From contig NZ_RQET01000009.1 of NCBI RefSeq assembly GCF_004769195.1, forward strand, positions 1 through 64,000: a DNA stretch of 64,000 bases. Direction: 5' to 3'. The translations under genes were made by a program, and so were the position numbers. Shown piece by piece: positions 17,130 to 26,368 of this stretch. Under the pieces are notes generated by a model. It ran no database searches, had not been told where the DNA came from, and saw only the letters and a list, made by a program, of their open reading frames with translations. Source of the stretch: Leptospira fletcheri. GTDB taxonomy: Bacteria > Spirochaetota > Leptospiria > Leptospirales > Leptospiraceae. How positions within the stretch are numbered: the first letter of the stretch is position 1; the number at the start of each line of letters is the position of its first letter.

Positions 17130-17552
17130 TCAATTCCTTCTCAGATATTCCAGAAGGTTCATGCTCTCGTCGTCCCAACCTTCCGAAGCTGCCTCGATCC
17201 AATGGTCGAACTTCTCGCCGCTCGGATAACCGGAATTCGTTAAACGAAGAATGGTCGCCCCGTCTCCGTCTTTTTCGAATTCCAATTTCAGCTCGATGGA
17301 CCCGGCGGGATGATCCTCCCATTCCAGGACCAACTCCTCGAACGGAACGATTTTCTTATAGATCCCGTTGGAAGTCAGCTCTCCTTCCGGGCCCAAATTC
17401 CAAGTCCAGGAAAACTTGGCTCCGATCTTCGGACGACCGGTAACCTTGTCCGCCAACCAATGGATCAACTCTTCGTTTACCGTAACCGCGCTCCAAACTT
17501 TTTCCAAAGGGAATTCGTACCGGAACTCCTTGACAATGCTTCTCGTATCCAT
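17130..17552 (-). CDS. SRPBCC / AHSA1-domain protein
   Basis: This 140-residue protein shows the Aha1/AHSA1 START-like pattern: an N-terminal strand (SIVKEFRYEFPLEKVWSAVT), LIHWLADK, FSWTWNLGPEGE, and a long C-terminal helix (GEKFDHWIEAASEGWDDESMNLLEYLR). Members bind hydrophobic ligands or modulate partner proteins; the ligand is unknown. It is the last gene of a probable leftward operon starting at 21028 and lies 18 bp behind the start of the SDR gene at 17571-18383. Confidence 0.8.
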   Translation of the reverse strand: MDTRSIVKEFRYEFPLEKVWSAVTVNEELIHWLADKVTGRPKIGAKFSWTWNLGPEGELTSNGIYKKIVPFEELVLEWEDHPAGSIELKLEFEKDGDGATILRLTNSGYPSGEKFDHWIEAASEGWDDESMNLLEYLRRN

Positions 17553-17570
17553 ACTCGAAAGGGCTTACCT

Positions 17571-18383
17571 TCAATGAAAATCTTTGTATAACTTCTGAAA
17601 CAATACCTTCTCCAGAAACGACGGAGAGATGTTTCTCATCCATTTCAAAAAGAATCCGCTCTTATCCATGACCACCAATCTGGAATTCGGATCCTCTACC
17701 GCGCGAATCATTCTTCTCGCTACTTCTTCCGGGGTTTTGCTTTTCCCCTGGTAATGGGATTCTCCCAAACGATTTCCGTCCCCGTCCAAACCGTTGGCTC
17801 TAAGGTTCGTCTTTGTGTAAGGAGGACAAAAAATCACGAATCTAAGTCCGTCTTCTCCCAACTCGATCCGAGCCGACTCCATGACCGCGTGCAAAGCAGC
17901 TTTGGAAGCGGAATAGGCGCTCCTTCCCGGAATTCCGTACAAACCGCTTACGGTGGAAGTCACGACTACCACGCCTTTCTTTTTTTTGATATAGGGAAGC
18001 AAGCGTAACGTAAGAAGAACGGGACCGAAAAAATTCACTTCGAACGCTTTCCGAAACGCCTCCATCTGCGTCTGGTCCAACCTGGAGTGCGCGGTGATGC
18101 CTGCGTTATTGAAGAGCACATCCACCCCGTCCGTGATCTTGGCCAACTTACTCGCCGCCTTATTGATTTCCTTTTCCGAGGAGAGATCTGCCGAAATATG
18201 GAAAAGATCCGCGGATACTTGGGTCAGTTTCTTTTCCGCCTTCGCGATCAGATCCGGCTTGGACCGGGAAAGATTGATGACCCTGCAAGGAATCTTAGAC
18301 AGGATTCCGAGAAGGGATTCCCCGATTCCGGAGGACCCTCCGGTAATTACGACGGTTTTACCGCGCCAAGCGTCTACATGCAT
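17571..18383 (-). CDS. Short-chain dehydrogenase/reductase
   Basis: This 270-residue classical SDR has the cofactor motif [10 protein letters not shown] (about residues 14-23), an NNAGI motif and the catalytic YSASK after [17 protein letters not shown] lies about 9 nt before the ATG. The C-terminus ([20 protein letters not shown]) resembles SDRs that act on lipids, such as 3-ketodihydrosphingosine reductase-like enzymes, but the substrate cannot be assigned. A second, distinct SDR lies in the same operon (20264-21028). Confidence 0.85.
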   Translation of the reverse strand: MHVDAWRGKTVVITGGSSGIGESLLGILSKIPCRVINLSRSKPDLIAKAEKKLTQVSADLFHISADLSSEKEINKAASKLAKITDGVDVLFNNAGITAHSRLDQTQMEAFRKAFEVNFFGPVLLTLRLLPYIKKKKGVVVVTSTVSGLYGIPGRSAYSASKAALHAVMESARIELGEDGLRFVIFCPPYTKTNLRANGLDGDGNRLGESHYQGKSKTPEEVARRMIRAVEDPNSRLVVMDKSGFFLKWMRNISPSFLEKVLFQKLYKDFH

Positions 18384-18448
18384 TGCGGTTTATCCTTCCA
18401 TCTTCGAAATCGGATTCAAGAATTTTTTATGCCTTGGATCGTTACGAT

Positions 18449-19738
18449 CTATCTCGAAACCGGATCGGAAATTCCTTCCGCTCCCACCTCGTCCTGGATC
18501 AATCTCGCTTCCGCGCGAAAAGTCATGTACGACCAAACCCAAGTGATCATGATGGAAACCTTGTTCTTGAACCCTACTTGGTAGAACAAGTGTACGAAGA
18601 GCCAAGCCAACCAACCGAAAAACCCTTTCATCTTCCAAACTCCCACCTGAGCGACTGCGTCCTGCCGACCGATGGTGGCCATGCTTCCCTTGTCCACGTA
18701 TTTAAAGGGGGATCGTTTTTTCCCCTTCAAGTCCCCTTTGATCAAGGATGCCGCATAACGTCCTTGCTGCATTGCCACCGGAGAGACTCCTGGTAGAGGG
18801 CGCTCCAAACCTTTGGAGTAGGAAGCGATGTCCCCGATCACGAACACTTCCGGATGCCCTTCTATATTGCAGAATTCGTCCACGATCACCCTGCCCGAAC
18901 GATCCAAGGCCGTGCCCAAGGATTTGCTGATCTCGTTCGCCTGGACCCCCGCCGCCCAGATCACGCTGGAAGACCGAATCACTCGACCTTCCAAATGCAC
19001 ACCCTCCGAGTCGATATTCGTGACCTTGGTCCCGACGAGCACCTCGACTCCCCTCTTTTCCAGACGTTTCTTGGCAAATTCGCTTAACGACGGATGAAAT
19101 GTCGCCAACAACCGTGGGGAAGCCTCGATCAAAGTGATTTTGGACAAAGCCGGATCTATCGTATGGAATTCGTTCCTTACGATCTCGTGGGAAAGCTCCG
19201 CAATAGAGCCTGCCAATTCCACTCCGGTGGGGCCTCCGCCGATGATTACGTAATTCAAAAGCGCCTTGGCCGCGTCCTTGTCCTCCTCCAGTTCCGCTCG
19301 TTCGAACGAAAGCAAAAGTTTCGTCCGGATCCGGAGAGCGTCTTTAAGATTCTTCAGACCTGTGGTATATTCCTTCCAATGGTCGTTTCCGAAATAACTG
19401 GATTTCGCTCCCGCGGCCAAAATGAGATAATCGTAATCCTGCGAGTGTCCTTGAAAGAAAACCTTCCTGGACTGAATGTCTATCTTTTCCGCCTCTCCCA
19501 GATAGACGGTGACGTTTTCCCGGTCACCGACCAAGGAACGCGTCGGAATCGCGATGTCCGCGGGACTTAACACTGCGGTCGCGACCTGGTACAGCAAAGG
19601 CTGAAACAGGTGGTGGTTCTTTTTATCTATAACGATGATTTCTACGGATTCGTTTTGGGAAAGTTTCTGGATCGCCTGTAAGCCGCCGAAACCGGCTCCT
19701 ATGATCACCACCTTCTTTTTTTCCGTTTTATGGGGCAT
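18449..19738 (-). CDS. ndh: Type II NADH dehydrogenase (NDH-2)
   Basis: This 429-residue flavoprotein carries the FAD dinucleotide fold IIGAGFGGLQA at the N-terminus and a second NADH-binding fold (VIIGGGPTGVELAGSIAEL, about residue 165). It also has FVIGDIAS and VAMQQGRYAA, which mark the NDH-2 family. These enzymes pass electrons from NADH to the quinone pool without proton pumping. The C-terminal part (WLAWLFVHLFYQVGFKNKVSIMITWVWSYMTF) is the amphipathic membrane anchor. It overlaps the phosphatase gene by 11 bp in a leftward operon. Confidence 0.92.
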   Translation of the reverse strand: MPHKTEKKKVVIIGAGFGGLQAIQKLSQNESVEIIVIDKKNHHLFQPLLYQVATAVLSPADIAIPTRSLVGDRENVTVYLGEAEKIDIQSRKVFFQGHSQDYDYLILAAGAKSSYFGNDHWKEYTTGLKNLKDALRIRTKLLLSFERAELEEDKDAAKALLNYVIIGGGPTGVELAGSIAELSHEIVRNEFHTIDPALSKITLIEASPRLLATFHPSLSEFAKKRLEKRGVEVLVGTKVTNIDSEGVHLEGRVIRSSSVIWAAGVQANEISKSLGTALDRSGRVIVDEFCNIEGHPEVFVIGDIASYSKGLERPLPGVSPVAMQQGRYAASLIKGDLKGKKRSPFKYVDKGSMATIGRQDAVAQVGVWKMKGFFGWLAWLFVHLFYQVGFKNKVSIMITWVWSYMTFRAEARLIQDEVGAEGISDPVSR

Positions 19739-20252
19739 ACTTGACTCCGTTTTTACTTAAGATGAATTCCAGCAGACCTTCGGCGGCCTCGGAAACGATG
19801 GACTGGACTTCCTCGAAGTCCTTTAAAGTTCCATAATATGGGTCGGGGACGTCCGAATCCTTTCCTTCCCCTTTTTGGAATTTCCGGTAGAGGTGGATCT
19901 TTTTTCTTTCCTCCTCTCCCGACGCAAGACTCAATAGATCCTTCAGGTTGGAGCGATCCATAGCAAGAACGTGATCGAACGCATCGAAATCCGATTTCTG
20001 AAATTGCCTGGCTCGATGGACCAATTCGATCCCCTTTTTTCTCGCCGCTTGGCGCGTACGCATATCCGGAAGTTCACCGAGGTGGTATCTGGATGTTCCA
20101 CAGGAATCTATTTCGAAATATCTCTCGATTCCTTTCTTTCTGACCAGATCCTGAAAGGCGCCTTCTGCCGCGGGGGACCTACAGATATTCCCCAGACAAA
20201 CGAACAAAACTCTGATTTTGATCTCGGGGGATTGTTCTTCCGAAGACTGCAT
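19728..20252 (-). CDS. Low-molecular-weight protein tyrosine phosphatase
   Basis: This 174-residue protein carries the LMW-PTP P-loop VCLGNICRS (C-X5-R-S) after strand VLF near residue 17, and the general-acid motif VPDPYYG near residue 135. It should dephosphorylate phosphotyrosine proteins in the cytoplasm. It is slightly longer than the usual 150-160 residues because of a polar N-terminal extension of about 12 residues. It lies 11 bp behind the second SDR gene and overlaps ndh, so translation is probably coupled. Confidence 0.92.
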   Translation of the reverse strand: MQSSEEQSPEIKIRVLFVCLGNICRSPAAEGAFQDLVRKKGIERYFEIDSCGTSRYHLGELPDMRTRQAARKKGIELVHRARQFQKSDFDAFDHVLAMDRSNLKDLLSLASGEEERKKIHLYRKFQKGEGKDSDVPDPYYGTLKDFEEVQSIVSEAAEGLLEFILSKNGVKYAP

Positions 20253-20263
20253 GGAAATCCGAC

Positions 20264-21028
20264 CTATTTAAGCCCGATTTTCTCCCAAAGAAATTCGGGC
20301 ACCGCCTTCATCAGTGCTCCGACAAAGGCCCAGGGAAACCAAGGAACGATCGCGGAACGCACTCTAGACTCGATTCGATCATGGATTTTTTTGGCGCCTA
20401 CGGAAACGGGCACCACGAAAGGGCGACTCTTTAATTGTTGGTTGATGGGCGTATCGATAAATCCTGGATGGATAACCGTAACGGAAATTCCGTATTTTCG
20501 AACCTCGCCTCTCAGAGCCTCCAGGTACGTGGACACTCCCGCCTTGGAAGCGCTATAACTGGAGGAGCCCGGTAGTCCGCGGAACGAAGCCACGGAAGAA
20601 ATTCCCACAATCTGACCGCTTTTCTGTTTCTTAAAAAATTCCAATACCGCCGACGCGCCCGCCATCAAGCCGATCAAATTCGTCTCTATCACTTGCTTGT
20701 CCGCCTCGAAACTCTTTTGTCCGAAGGAAGAAGTCGTGGAAATACCCGCATTCGCGATGAACAGGTCCAAACCTCCGAGATCTTTGATGAAAGCGGGAAG
20801 AACCTTGAAGTTCTGGTCCGTGTCCGAAACGTCCAAGGGTTTTGTGACAATTTTGCCCTTCCCTCCGGCCGACCGGATCTCCTTTGCCAGGTCGTCCAGG
20901 CTCTTCTTTTTCCGGGAAGTCAAAGCAAGATCATGACCTGCTTTTCCGTAAATCAAAGCGAGTTCCCTACCGATTCCGGAACTTGCTCCCGTAATAATCA
21001 CTTTTTTAGAGACCCGACTTTCCGACAT
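20264..21028 (-). CDS. Short-chain dehydrogenase/reductase
   Basis: This 254-residue SDR has TGASSGIGRE near residue 13, IANAGIS, and the catalytic Ser/Tyr/Lys in ISSVASFRGLPGSSSYSASKAGV. The C-terminal region is hydrophobic (WFPWAFVGALMKAVPEFLW), suggesting membrane association and a lipid or long-chain substrate. It is the first gene of the operon SDR, LMW-PTP, ndh, SDR, SRPBCC. Confidence 0.85.
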   Translation of the reverse strand: MSESRVSKKVIITGASSGIGRELALIYGKAGHDLALTSRKKKSLDDLAKEIRSAGGKGKIVTKPLDVSDTDQNFKVLPAFIKDLGGLDLFIANAGISTTSSFGQKSFEADKQVIETNLIGLMAGASAVLEFFKKQKSGQIVGISSVASFRGLPGSSSYSASKAGVSTYLEALRGEVRKYGISVTVIHPGFIDTPINQQLKSRPFVVPVSVGAKKIHDRIESRVRSAIVPWFPWAFVGALMKAVPEFLWEKIGLK

Positions 21029-21168
21029 TGTAATAAAGGTCCTTTTTATTCATTAAATTGATTTACCAGCTAGACGGGAAAGGAATTATTTTACCAGTAA
21101 AATACCTCATAAAAGAATGACGTATAGCTCTACAAAAGAACGAAATACCGAGACATTCCCCCGATAAC

Positions 21169-22188
21169 ATGCGAAATTTCGAAGACGAATTAAATACGAA
21201 AGATAGGGAGATCGAAAGACTCAAGAAACTCCTAGCCCTAGCTGAACGTGTTTCCCGTCTCGGGGAAGAAGAACTCAAAGAGGCGGAGAGCATCCTAGGC
21301 GCCCAAGAAACCGCGGCCAATCTGGCAAGAACGGAACTTCTCGAAATGCGGGACCGATTCAAAGGGCTAGGGCCGACCTCCTCGGAACGGAAAACCGCAA
21401 TACTCGAAATCGTCAACGATAGACAAACTTCCCTCTCCGGCTTAGCTAGCAAGTTTGAGGAGATGGGCAAGAAGCACGACTACTTCTACTCGGATTTTTT
21501 CAGAATCGTCGCCAATCTGGACCTACCGGAATCCGAAGCGAGAACGCTATGGAAGGAAATCTATGCCCACGCGGAGGAAGTAAGCCGCAAGTTGGGCCGA
21601 AGCATGAACTTCGTAGTCGCCTTATTGGATTATATATATCTAAAGAACAGGCTGATCGAAAATCCCAAGATTGTGGACATGTATTCCTTCGAGGAGATTA
21701 TCCTGAATGCGGTCATAGACGAAGGCACCGGAATCTATAACCGTCGCTATTTCAATCTGGTGTTGAATAAGGAGATCAACAGAAGCAGACGTTATAAGAG
21801 AAACTTCTGCCTGTTTCTTTTCGACTTGGACAATTTCAAACGAATCAACGATTCCAAAGGCCATTCCTTCGGAGACGATATTCTAAAACTTGTCGCCGGA
21901 ACTCTCATGTACGCGTTCCGTACGGAGGACATCAGTTGCAGAGTGGGAGGAGAAGAATTCGCGGTAATACTTCCGGAGACCACCCGCGAAAATTCCACCG
22001 TGGCGATAGAAAGATTCCGCACATATCTCAGAAATTCATCCAAAAACGATTTCGGCCTCGAAGTGACCGTATCCGGGGGAGTATCCGAATATCCGCTCGA
22101 CTCGGAGGAAGGTGGACACCTTTATTCCATCGCCGATGCGCGCCTATACGAAGCCAAATCCGCGGGTAAAGACAAAATCACTTACTGA
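21169..22188 (+). CDS. GGDEF diguanylate cyclase with N-terminal coiled coil
   Basis: This 339-residue cytoplasmic protein starts with a coiled coil (about residues 1-65) and an unassigned helical region. The C-terminal GGDEF domain begins near residue 180 (DEGTGIYNRRYF). The active-site loop is GGEEF and FDLDNFKRIND supplies the metal aspartate. An RxxD inhibitory site (RTED) lies exactly five residues before GGEEF. It should therefore make cyclic di-GMP from two GTP and be product-inhibited. No sensor domain or membrane segment is visible; the coiled coil probably dimerises it. Confidence 0.92.
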   Translation: MRNFEDELNTKDREIERLKKLLALAERVSRLGEEELKEAESILGAQETAANLARTELLEMRDRFKGLGPTSSERKTAILEIVNDRQTSLSGLASKFEEMGKKHDYFYSDFFRIVANLDLPESEARTLWKEIYAHAEEVSRKLGRSMNFVVALLDYIYLKNRLIENPKIVDMYSFEEIILNAVIDEGTGIYNRRYFNLVLNKEINRSRRYKRNFCLFLFDLDNFKRINDSKGHSFGDDILKLVAGTLMYAFRTEDISCRVGGEEFAVILPETTRENSTVAIERFRTYLRNSSKNDFGLEVTVSGGVSEYPLDSEEGGHLYSIADARLYEAKSAGKDKITY

Positions 22189-22228
22189 CCCTGGCGCGTT
22201 TCTCCGCATAATTCCTGTCAGTCGATCC

Positions 22229-22624
22229 TTATTCCTGGATCTGGTACTCGATTTCCTTAGTGGTGATTTCGTTCAACTTAGAAATCAGAAGTTCGTTCGT
22301 ATTCGCCAGGCGATCCGCTAAAATCCGAACCATTTTTGCGGCGAATTCGGGGTTGGACAATAGGTATTTCTCCAGTTGCTGCTTGCTTTCTATGCTTGCC
22401 AACTCGGTGTTCATGACCGCTCTCGCAGTCGCACTCCGAGGCTTGGCGCGGAAGAGAGCCATTTCACCGAAAAAGTCGCCTTTTTTCATCAAGGCCAGGC
22501 GAGTGGCCGTATTCTTATGAGTGAAGAAGACTTCCACCATTCCCGAAAGAACGATGTACATGGAATTATTATTGTCCCCTTCCCTAAAAATGATTTGTCC
22601 GGACTGCACTACGATCTTATTCAT
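22229..22624 (-). CDS. Cyclic-nucleotide-binding domain protein
   Basis: This 131-residue protein is a stand-alone cNMP-binding domain. The beta-roll is followed by the phosphate-binding cassette FGEMALFRAKPRSATARA, which retains the Glu and Arg that contact the ligand, then a C-terminal helix. No output domain such as a Crp-type HTH is attached, so it probably acts through a partner. It is convergent with the diguanylate cyclase gene, 40 bp apart. Confidence 0.88.
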   Translation of the reverse strand: MNKIVVQSGQIIFREGDNNNSMYIVLSGMVEVFFTHKNTATRLALMKKGDFFGEMALFRAKPRSATARAVMNTELASIESKQQLEKYLLSNPEFAAKMVRILADRLANTNELLISKLNEITTKEIEYQIQE

Positions 22625-22699
22625 TCCACCCCCTGTTAAAATAATTCGGCGTTTCGAACTAGCTTGCCAACCCGCTAGTACAATAGACTATACGTTTCG

Positions 22700-23851
22700 A
22701 TGAATTCTATCCTTTCTTTGGGCTTAGAAGGCCTCGGGTTATTCCTCCTTGCCTTCCTATTACTCCTCTTTCCCTCGTTTCGAGGCCTATTCGAAAGTCG
22801 CGCCGCCAAGACGCATTCCGGAACGAAAACCAGGAGTGCCGTCGTCGACTTCGTCAGAGGCGTTTCGATTTCCGGAATTGTGGCCATACACTTATCCTCG
22901 TACTATCGTTTTTTCGGACCCCAAGAGCCGTTCTCCGATTGGGCCTTAGCCGTTTCGAATCTAGCTAGATTTTCCGTACCCGCTTTTCTTATATCATCGG
23001 GAATCTACCTCTCGTACTCGAGTTTTTCCTCTTACACGAAACCTAAGATTCTAGGCTTGATCCTGCCGTACACACTGGTATTTTTGATCGCCGCGGGCCT
23101 AAAATACGGGCTCCCTCCGGATGGGAAGACCTGGCTGACTTCGTACGCACAGGGGTCGATCTTTGCTCCGTATTATTTCGTGCCTCTGATGGTCCAGGCA
23201 TACGTCTTGTTCCCGTTTCTACTCTCGGCCTCGAATCGAATTCCGTGGCTGGCCCTGCTCCTGGAGACTCTCTTCCTGAACGTCGTATCGAACCATATTT
23301 TCGATTATTTCGATCTCGGAATCAAAGGCTGGGAGCCGATCCTACTCACCCACTTTCTAATTTTCTTTACGGTCGGAGTTCTCTCCTCCGAAAAATTCAA
23401 GCGCCCGGAAGAGTTCGAAGCTCTCCTCATGCCGAAAACGTCGGACGCTTCGGGCTTTTGGAAATTCCTGACGTTTTCCTTGGTAGTCTATTCGCTGACC
23501 GTATTAGTTCTGACGTTCCGCTTTTCGATGGAAGTATCGAACCACCTCGTTTTCTATCCGCTCGGAATGTTCTTGGTCCTCTTTTTTTGGGGAAGAAAAA
23601 TCGAGACCGCAGGTCCCCCTCCCCTACCCTATCGGATTTTTTGCGCTCTTGGACGGGGGAGTATAGGAATCTTCCTCCTCCACCCGGTCCTAATCCATTT
23701 TTTCCATGCGCACAATCCGTTCGATCCGAGATGGGCTCAAATCCCGTTTTATTTCGCGACTTGGATCCTGAATCTGGCCATCCCTTGGGTCGTATGGGAA
23801 GCGCTCTCCACCGCATTACGTCGCATTTTAAGGAAGGGGCAACAGACTTAG
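22700..23851 (+). CDS. Acyltransferase family 3 membrane protein
   Basis: This 383-residue polytopic protein has about ten hydrophobic segments. The family hallmark lies early: VVDFVRGVSISGIVAIHLSSYY, whose Arg and His belong to the acyltransferase-3 (OafA/WecH-like) pattern, and FLISSGIYLSY. Members transfer acyl groups, often acetyl, to sugars of cell-envelope polymers. The stop codons of this gene and the convergent FMN reductase gene overlap by 4 bp. The acceptor cannot be inferred from the neighbours. Confidence 0.8.
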   Translation: MNSILSLGLEGLGLFLLAFLLLLFPSFRGLFESRAAKTHSGTKTRSAVVDFVRGVSISGIVAIHLSSYYRFFGPQEPFSDWALAVSNLARFSVPAFLISSGIYLSYSSFSSYTKPKILGLILPYTLVFLIAAGLKYGLPPDGKTWLTSYAQGSIFAPYYFVPLMVQAYVLFPFLLSASNRIPWLALLLETLFLNVVSNHIFDYFDLGIKGWEPILLTHFLIFFTVGVLSSEKFKRPEEFEALLMPKTSDASGFWKFLTFSLVVYSLTVLVLTFRFSMEVSNHLVFYPLGMFLVLFFWGRKIETAGPPPLPYRIFCALGRGSIGIFLLHPVLIHFFHAHNPFDPRWAQIPFYFATWILNLAIPWVVWEALSTALRRILRKGQQT

Positions 23852-24459
23852 GACATTCCGTTTTTAAACCTGGGGTCGTCCGTCACACCGGATTCCCTGA
23901 CTTCGGAAAGGGCCTCGGCGTAAGCAAGAAGGACCCGAAGCGCATACGTGCTTCTCTCTCTGATGTACGAATCCTCTTGGGAAACCGGGTCCCCCGGATT
24001 TACGAGATGTTCCGTATCTCGAAACAGAAGTTGTTCCGGAATATGACAAAGCTTGCTGTTTTTATAGCTACTGCCCCGCAGTTCATCCACGGGAAAAGCG
24101 CCTCCGCGGCCCGCGGAAACACCCACAAGAAGGGAAGGCTTATGGCCCAGTTGAACGGTTCCTGCATAAAGAAAAAAATTCTTCAACGCGGGGCTGGCCA
24201 TCCCGGCGTATTCCGGACTAATCGTTACGAAGCCTTCACACCCGCGAAGTTCGGAGTCTATCGGTTTCCAAATCGAATCCCACTCCGGACCGCCGTCCCA
24301 AAAACTTTCCTGCCAAATCGGTAACGGAGTCTTGCCAAGGTCCAAAGTCCAAGTCTGTACGGCCATGTCCTTTAATTTCTGAGCCAGAAAATTCCCTACC
24401 TTGGCGGATTGGGACTCTTTCCTATGCGAACCGACGATAATACCTATTTTCATTTGCAC
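23848..24459 (-). CDS. NADPH-dependent FMN reductase
   Basis: This 203-residue flavodoxin-fold protein has the FMN-phosphate loop GSHRKESQSAKVGNFL at the N-terminus and SPEYAGMASPALKNFF (about residue 85), the flavin-ring contact of the NADPH-dependent FMN reductase/azoreductase family. It probably reduces flavins or quinones with NADPH. It is a little longer than typical members (about 175-185) because of the C-terminal helices. Confidence 0.88.
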   Translation of the reverse strand: MQMKIGIIVGSHRKESQSAKVGNFLAQKLKDMAVQTWTLDLGKTPLPIWQESFWDGGPEWDSIWKPIDSELRGCEGFVTISPEYAGMASPALKNFFLYAGTVQLGHKPSLLVGVSAGRGGAFPVDELRGSSYKNSKLCHIPEQLLFRDTEHLVNPGDPVSQEDSYIRERSTYALRVLLAYAEALSEVRESGVTDDPRFKNGMS

Positions 24460-24568
24460 CTTAAACGAACTTCGCCTACCTTTCTGGGAAGGCTTACAGA
24501 CGCTCGAATTTATCCAATGAAAAAAATTTTTCCCGAACGAGAACGAATAAAAACTCGCTGCGTAACGG

Positions 24569-25270
24569 TCAGCGAATTCCGTATTTTTTCTTTAAAGTAG
24601 AAAGATCTCTCAGGAATAAATCCTTGGTTTTCGAGGGTAAAGATTTCAAATCCAGGATTACACGATCGGGGACCTTCCGGGGTGAAATCGTTTCACCCCC
24701 CCTACCTTCCTTTTTTTTCAGGAGAGTTTCCAGATTTTTTACGGATGCCTCTCTTCCCGAGCGCAACAAGTCACCGACAGACTTCTGATCCAACCTCGCA
24801 ATCGAACTCAATTGTTTCACATACCTTTCCGTATAGCCTAGCAACTTGGCGACCTCTTCGGCCGTTTTCTTTTTTTCCTTGCGCAGATATTGGATCGCTC
24901 TCCCTACTTCCCAGGGATTCAGACTTTTTCTCTTTTCGTTTTCCGCCAGAGCCATCTCGTAACAGCGATCCTCGGACGCGTCGGTTTCCACCGCGGCGAT
25001 GGACTTCCATCCCAAAATCTTCGCGGCCTGGTATCGCCTTTCCCCCGCCACGATCTGAAATTTCTTACCCGCTCTCCGGACTACGATGGGTTCGATTAGA
25101 CCCAGGCGACGCATAGATTCTGTCAGATCGCTTACTTCTTCCCTGCCGAAAATCCTAGGCTGCTCGGGATTCGGCTGTATATCTCCGACGGAAATCTCTT
25201 TCCGCGAGGATTCTTCTCCGCCGAACGCCGTCAGCAGATCCATACCGGCAAACTCAGCTCTCTTGGCCAT
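24569..25270 (-). CDS. parB: ParB-family centromere-binding CTPase (first Par system)
   Basis: This 233-residue ParB has the N-terminal CTPase boxes VAGERRYQAA and ENEKRKSLNPWE, followed by an HTH (TAEEVAKLLGYTERYVKQLSSIARL) that reads parS, and a short basic C-terminus. ParB spreads on DNA around parS and works with ParA to segregate the replicon. The ATG lies 17 bp inside the end of parA. The gene itself contains a parS-like palindrome (24679-24699), and an identical core lies at 26331-26349. Confidence 0.93.
   Translation of the reverse strand: MAKRAEFAGMDLLTAFGGEESSRKEISVGDIQPNPEQPRIFGREEVSDLTESMRRLGLIEPIVVRRAGKKFQIVAGERRYQAAKILGWKSIAAVETDASEDRCYEMALAENEKRKSLNPWEVGRAIQYLRKEKKKTAEEVAKLLGYTERYVKQLSSIARLDQKSVGDLLRSGREASVKNLETLLKKKEGRGGETISPRKVPDRVILDLKSLPSKTKDLFLRDLSTLKKKYGIR
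24679..24699. promoter_or_regulatory. parS-like palindrome inside parB
   Basis: GGGGTGAAA and TTTCACCCC form perfect 9-bp arms around TCG. The half-site GTGAAA/TTTCAC is shared with the canonical bacterial parS (TTTCACGTGAAA), though the arms here are in inverted order. The core recurs once more, at 26331-26349, on the other side of the parAB pair. Confidence 0.65.
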
Positions 25271-26180
25271 TCGCCCTCCTTACCACTTCCTCCGCCAGAG
25301 CGGAAAACATCTGCATCGCCTTCGGGTCGTATTCGGATAACAACTTCCGTTTCGCCTGTGACTGAGGAATCGCCTCTCTCCTGTACACGACGGAATCAAA
25401 AACCGGAAAATATTTCCGAATCGCGTCCGCGAGCCCGGACAACGCCCTGGAATCCTCGTATTGGTTCAGTACCGCCCCGAGTAACCCCAAATCGGGATTC
25501 GCTTTCTTACGGATTTTTTCTATCGTGCCGTGCAAATCCTTCAACCCCTGAACGCTAAAGGCTCTCGTCTGAATGGGAACCAGGACTAGATCCGCGGCAA
25601 TGAGCGCATTCTCCAGAATTAAACCGAGGGACGGCGGGCAGTCTATGATGACGTATTCGTAGGACGACCTGACGGGCAGCAGGGCGTCCTTCAATAACTC
25701 GAAGTCGTCGCGTTCGTACGGAGTCGTAAAATTCGCCAGATGAATGGAGGACGGAATTAGATCCAAGCCGGGAGCAAGATTCAGGACGATTTCGGAAATC
25801 GGAATCGTCGAATCGCCCCGATAGCCTAGAGAATGGAATACCGATTTCTCGACTTGGCCGACATACAGTTGGGTGATATTTGCCTGAGCATCCCAATCGA
25901 TCAACAGGACTTTTTTTCCCGATTTGGCCAAGGCTTCGGCAAGACAAATGGAAACTGTGGTCTTACCCTCGCCGCCTTTTTGATTCGAAACCGCGATCAC
26001 AATTGATTCGTATCCGCTTTTCCTCTTCTTCCGGAAATATTTATCTAAAATTTCCTCTTTATACTTCCCCTTGCCCTGGACCGGAATATTCCAAGCCTCC
26101 GCCTTTTGGCGAAATTCCTCTTCGGAAGAGACCGCATACACCGAGAGAATCTCCCGAATTTCCAACACCCTATCTTTCAT
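25254..26180 (-). CDS. parA: ParA-family partition ATPase (first Par system)
   Basis: This 308-residue ParA has a 60-residue N-terminal extension with a SAP/Rho-N-like helical motif (KAEAWNIPVQGKGKYKEEILDKYF), then the deviant Walker A NQKGGEGKTT and the CPPSLG Walker B region. Plasmid type-Ia ParA proteins also carry N-terminal extensions, usually DNA-binding ones that repress the par operon. The Walker loop has Glu where most ParAs have Val (KGGVGKT); the other ParA of this window (48071-48823) shares that change. Confidence 0.93.
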   Translation of the reverse strand: MKDRVLEIREILSVYAVSSEEEFRQKAEAWNIPVQGKGKYKEEILDKYFRKKRKSGYESIVIAVSNQKGGEGKTTVSICLAEALAKSGKKVLLIDWDAQANITQLYVGQVEKSVFHSLGYRGDSTIPISEIVLNLAPGLDLIPSSIHLANFTTPYERDDFELLKDALLPVRSSYEYVIIDCPPSLGLILENALIAADLVLVPIQTRAFSVQGLKDLHGTIEKIRKKANPDLGLLGAVLNQYEDSRALSGLADAIRKYFPVFDSVVYRREAIPQSQAKRKLLSEYDPKAMQMFSALAEEVVRRANGQES

Positions 26181-26330
26181 TTTTCCGGAACCTTAGCCTC
26201 TTGATCCCTTTACTGATCCGTTTTGTCAATCAAACCTATGTCTCATTCCATCGGATAAGGCGAAAAAACGAGATTGCTTGGAGGCGGGTAGGGGAGGAGA
26301 CTAGTAGAATCATTTACCGGGTTCGAACTG

Positions 26331-26349
26331 GGGTGAAATCGTTTCACCC
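26331..26349. promoter_or_regulatory. Second parS-like palindrome, upstream of the beta-barrel gene
   Basis: GGGTGAAA-TCG-TTTCACCC matches the core of the 24679-24699 site exactly, with 8-bp arms. It lies 150 bp upstream of parA and 19 bp before the ATG of the divergent outer-membrane protein gene, so ParB loading here could also affect that transcript. The rest of 26181-26330 has no gene. Confidence 0.65.
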
Positions 26350-26368
26350 TCCCCGGATCCGAAAAACG

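Noticed and set aside
23245..24324. Rightward 359-codon frame across the acyltransferase and FMN reductase genes
   Set aside because: It crosses two well-supported genes in another frame or strand and shows no family features.
26300..26330. GGGTTCGAACTGGGG resembles a tRNA T-loop
   Set aside because: No acceptor stem, anticodon arm or CCA-side complement can be folded around it.
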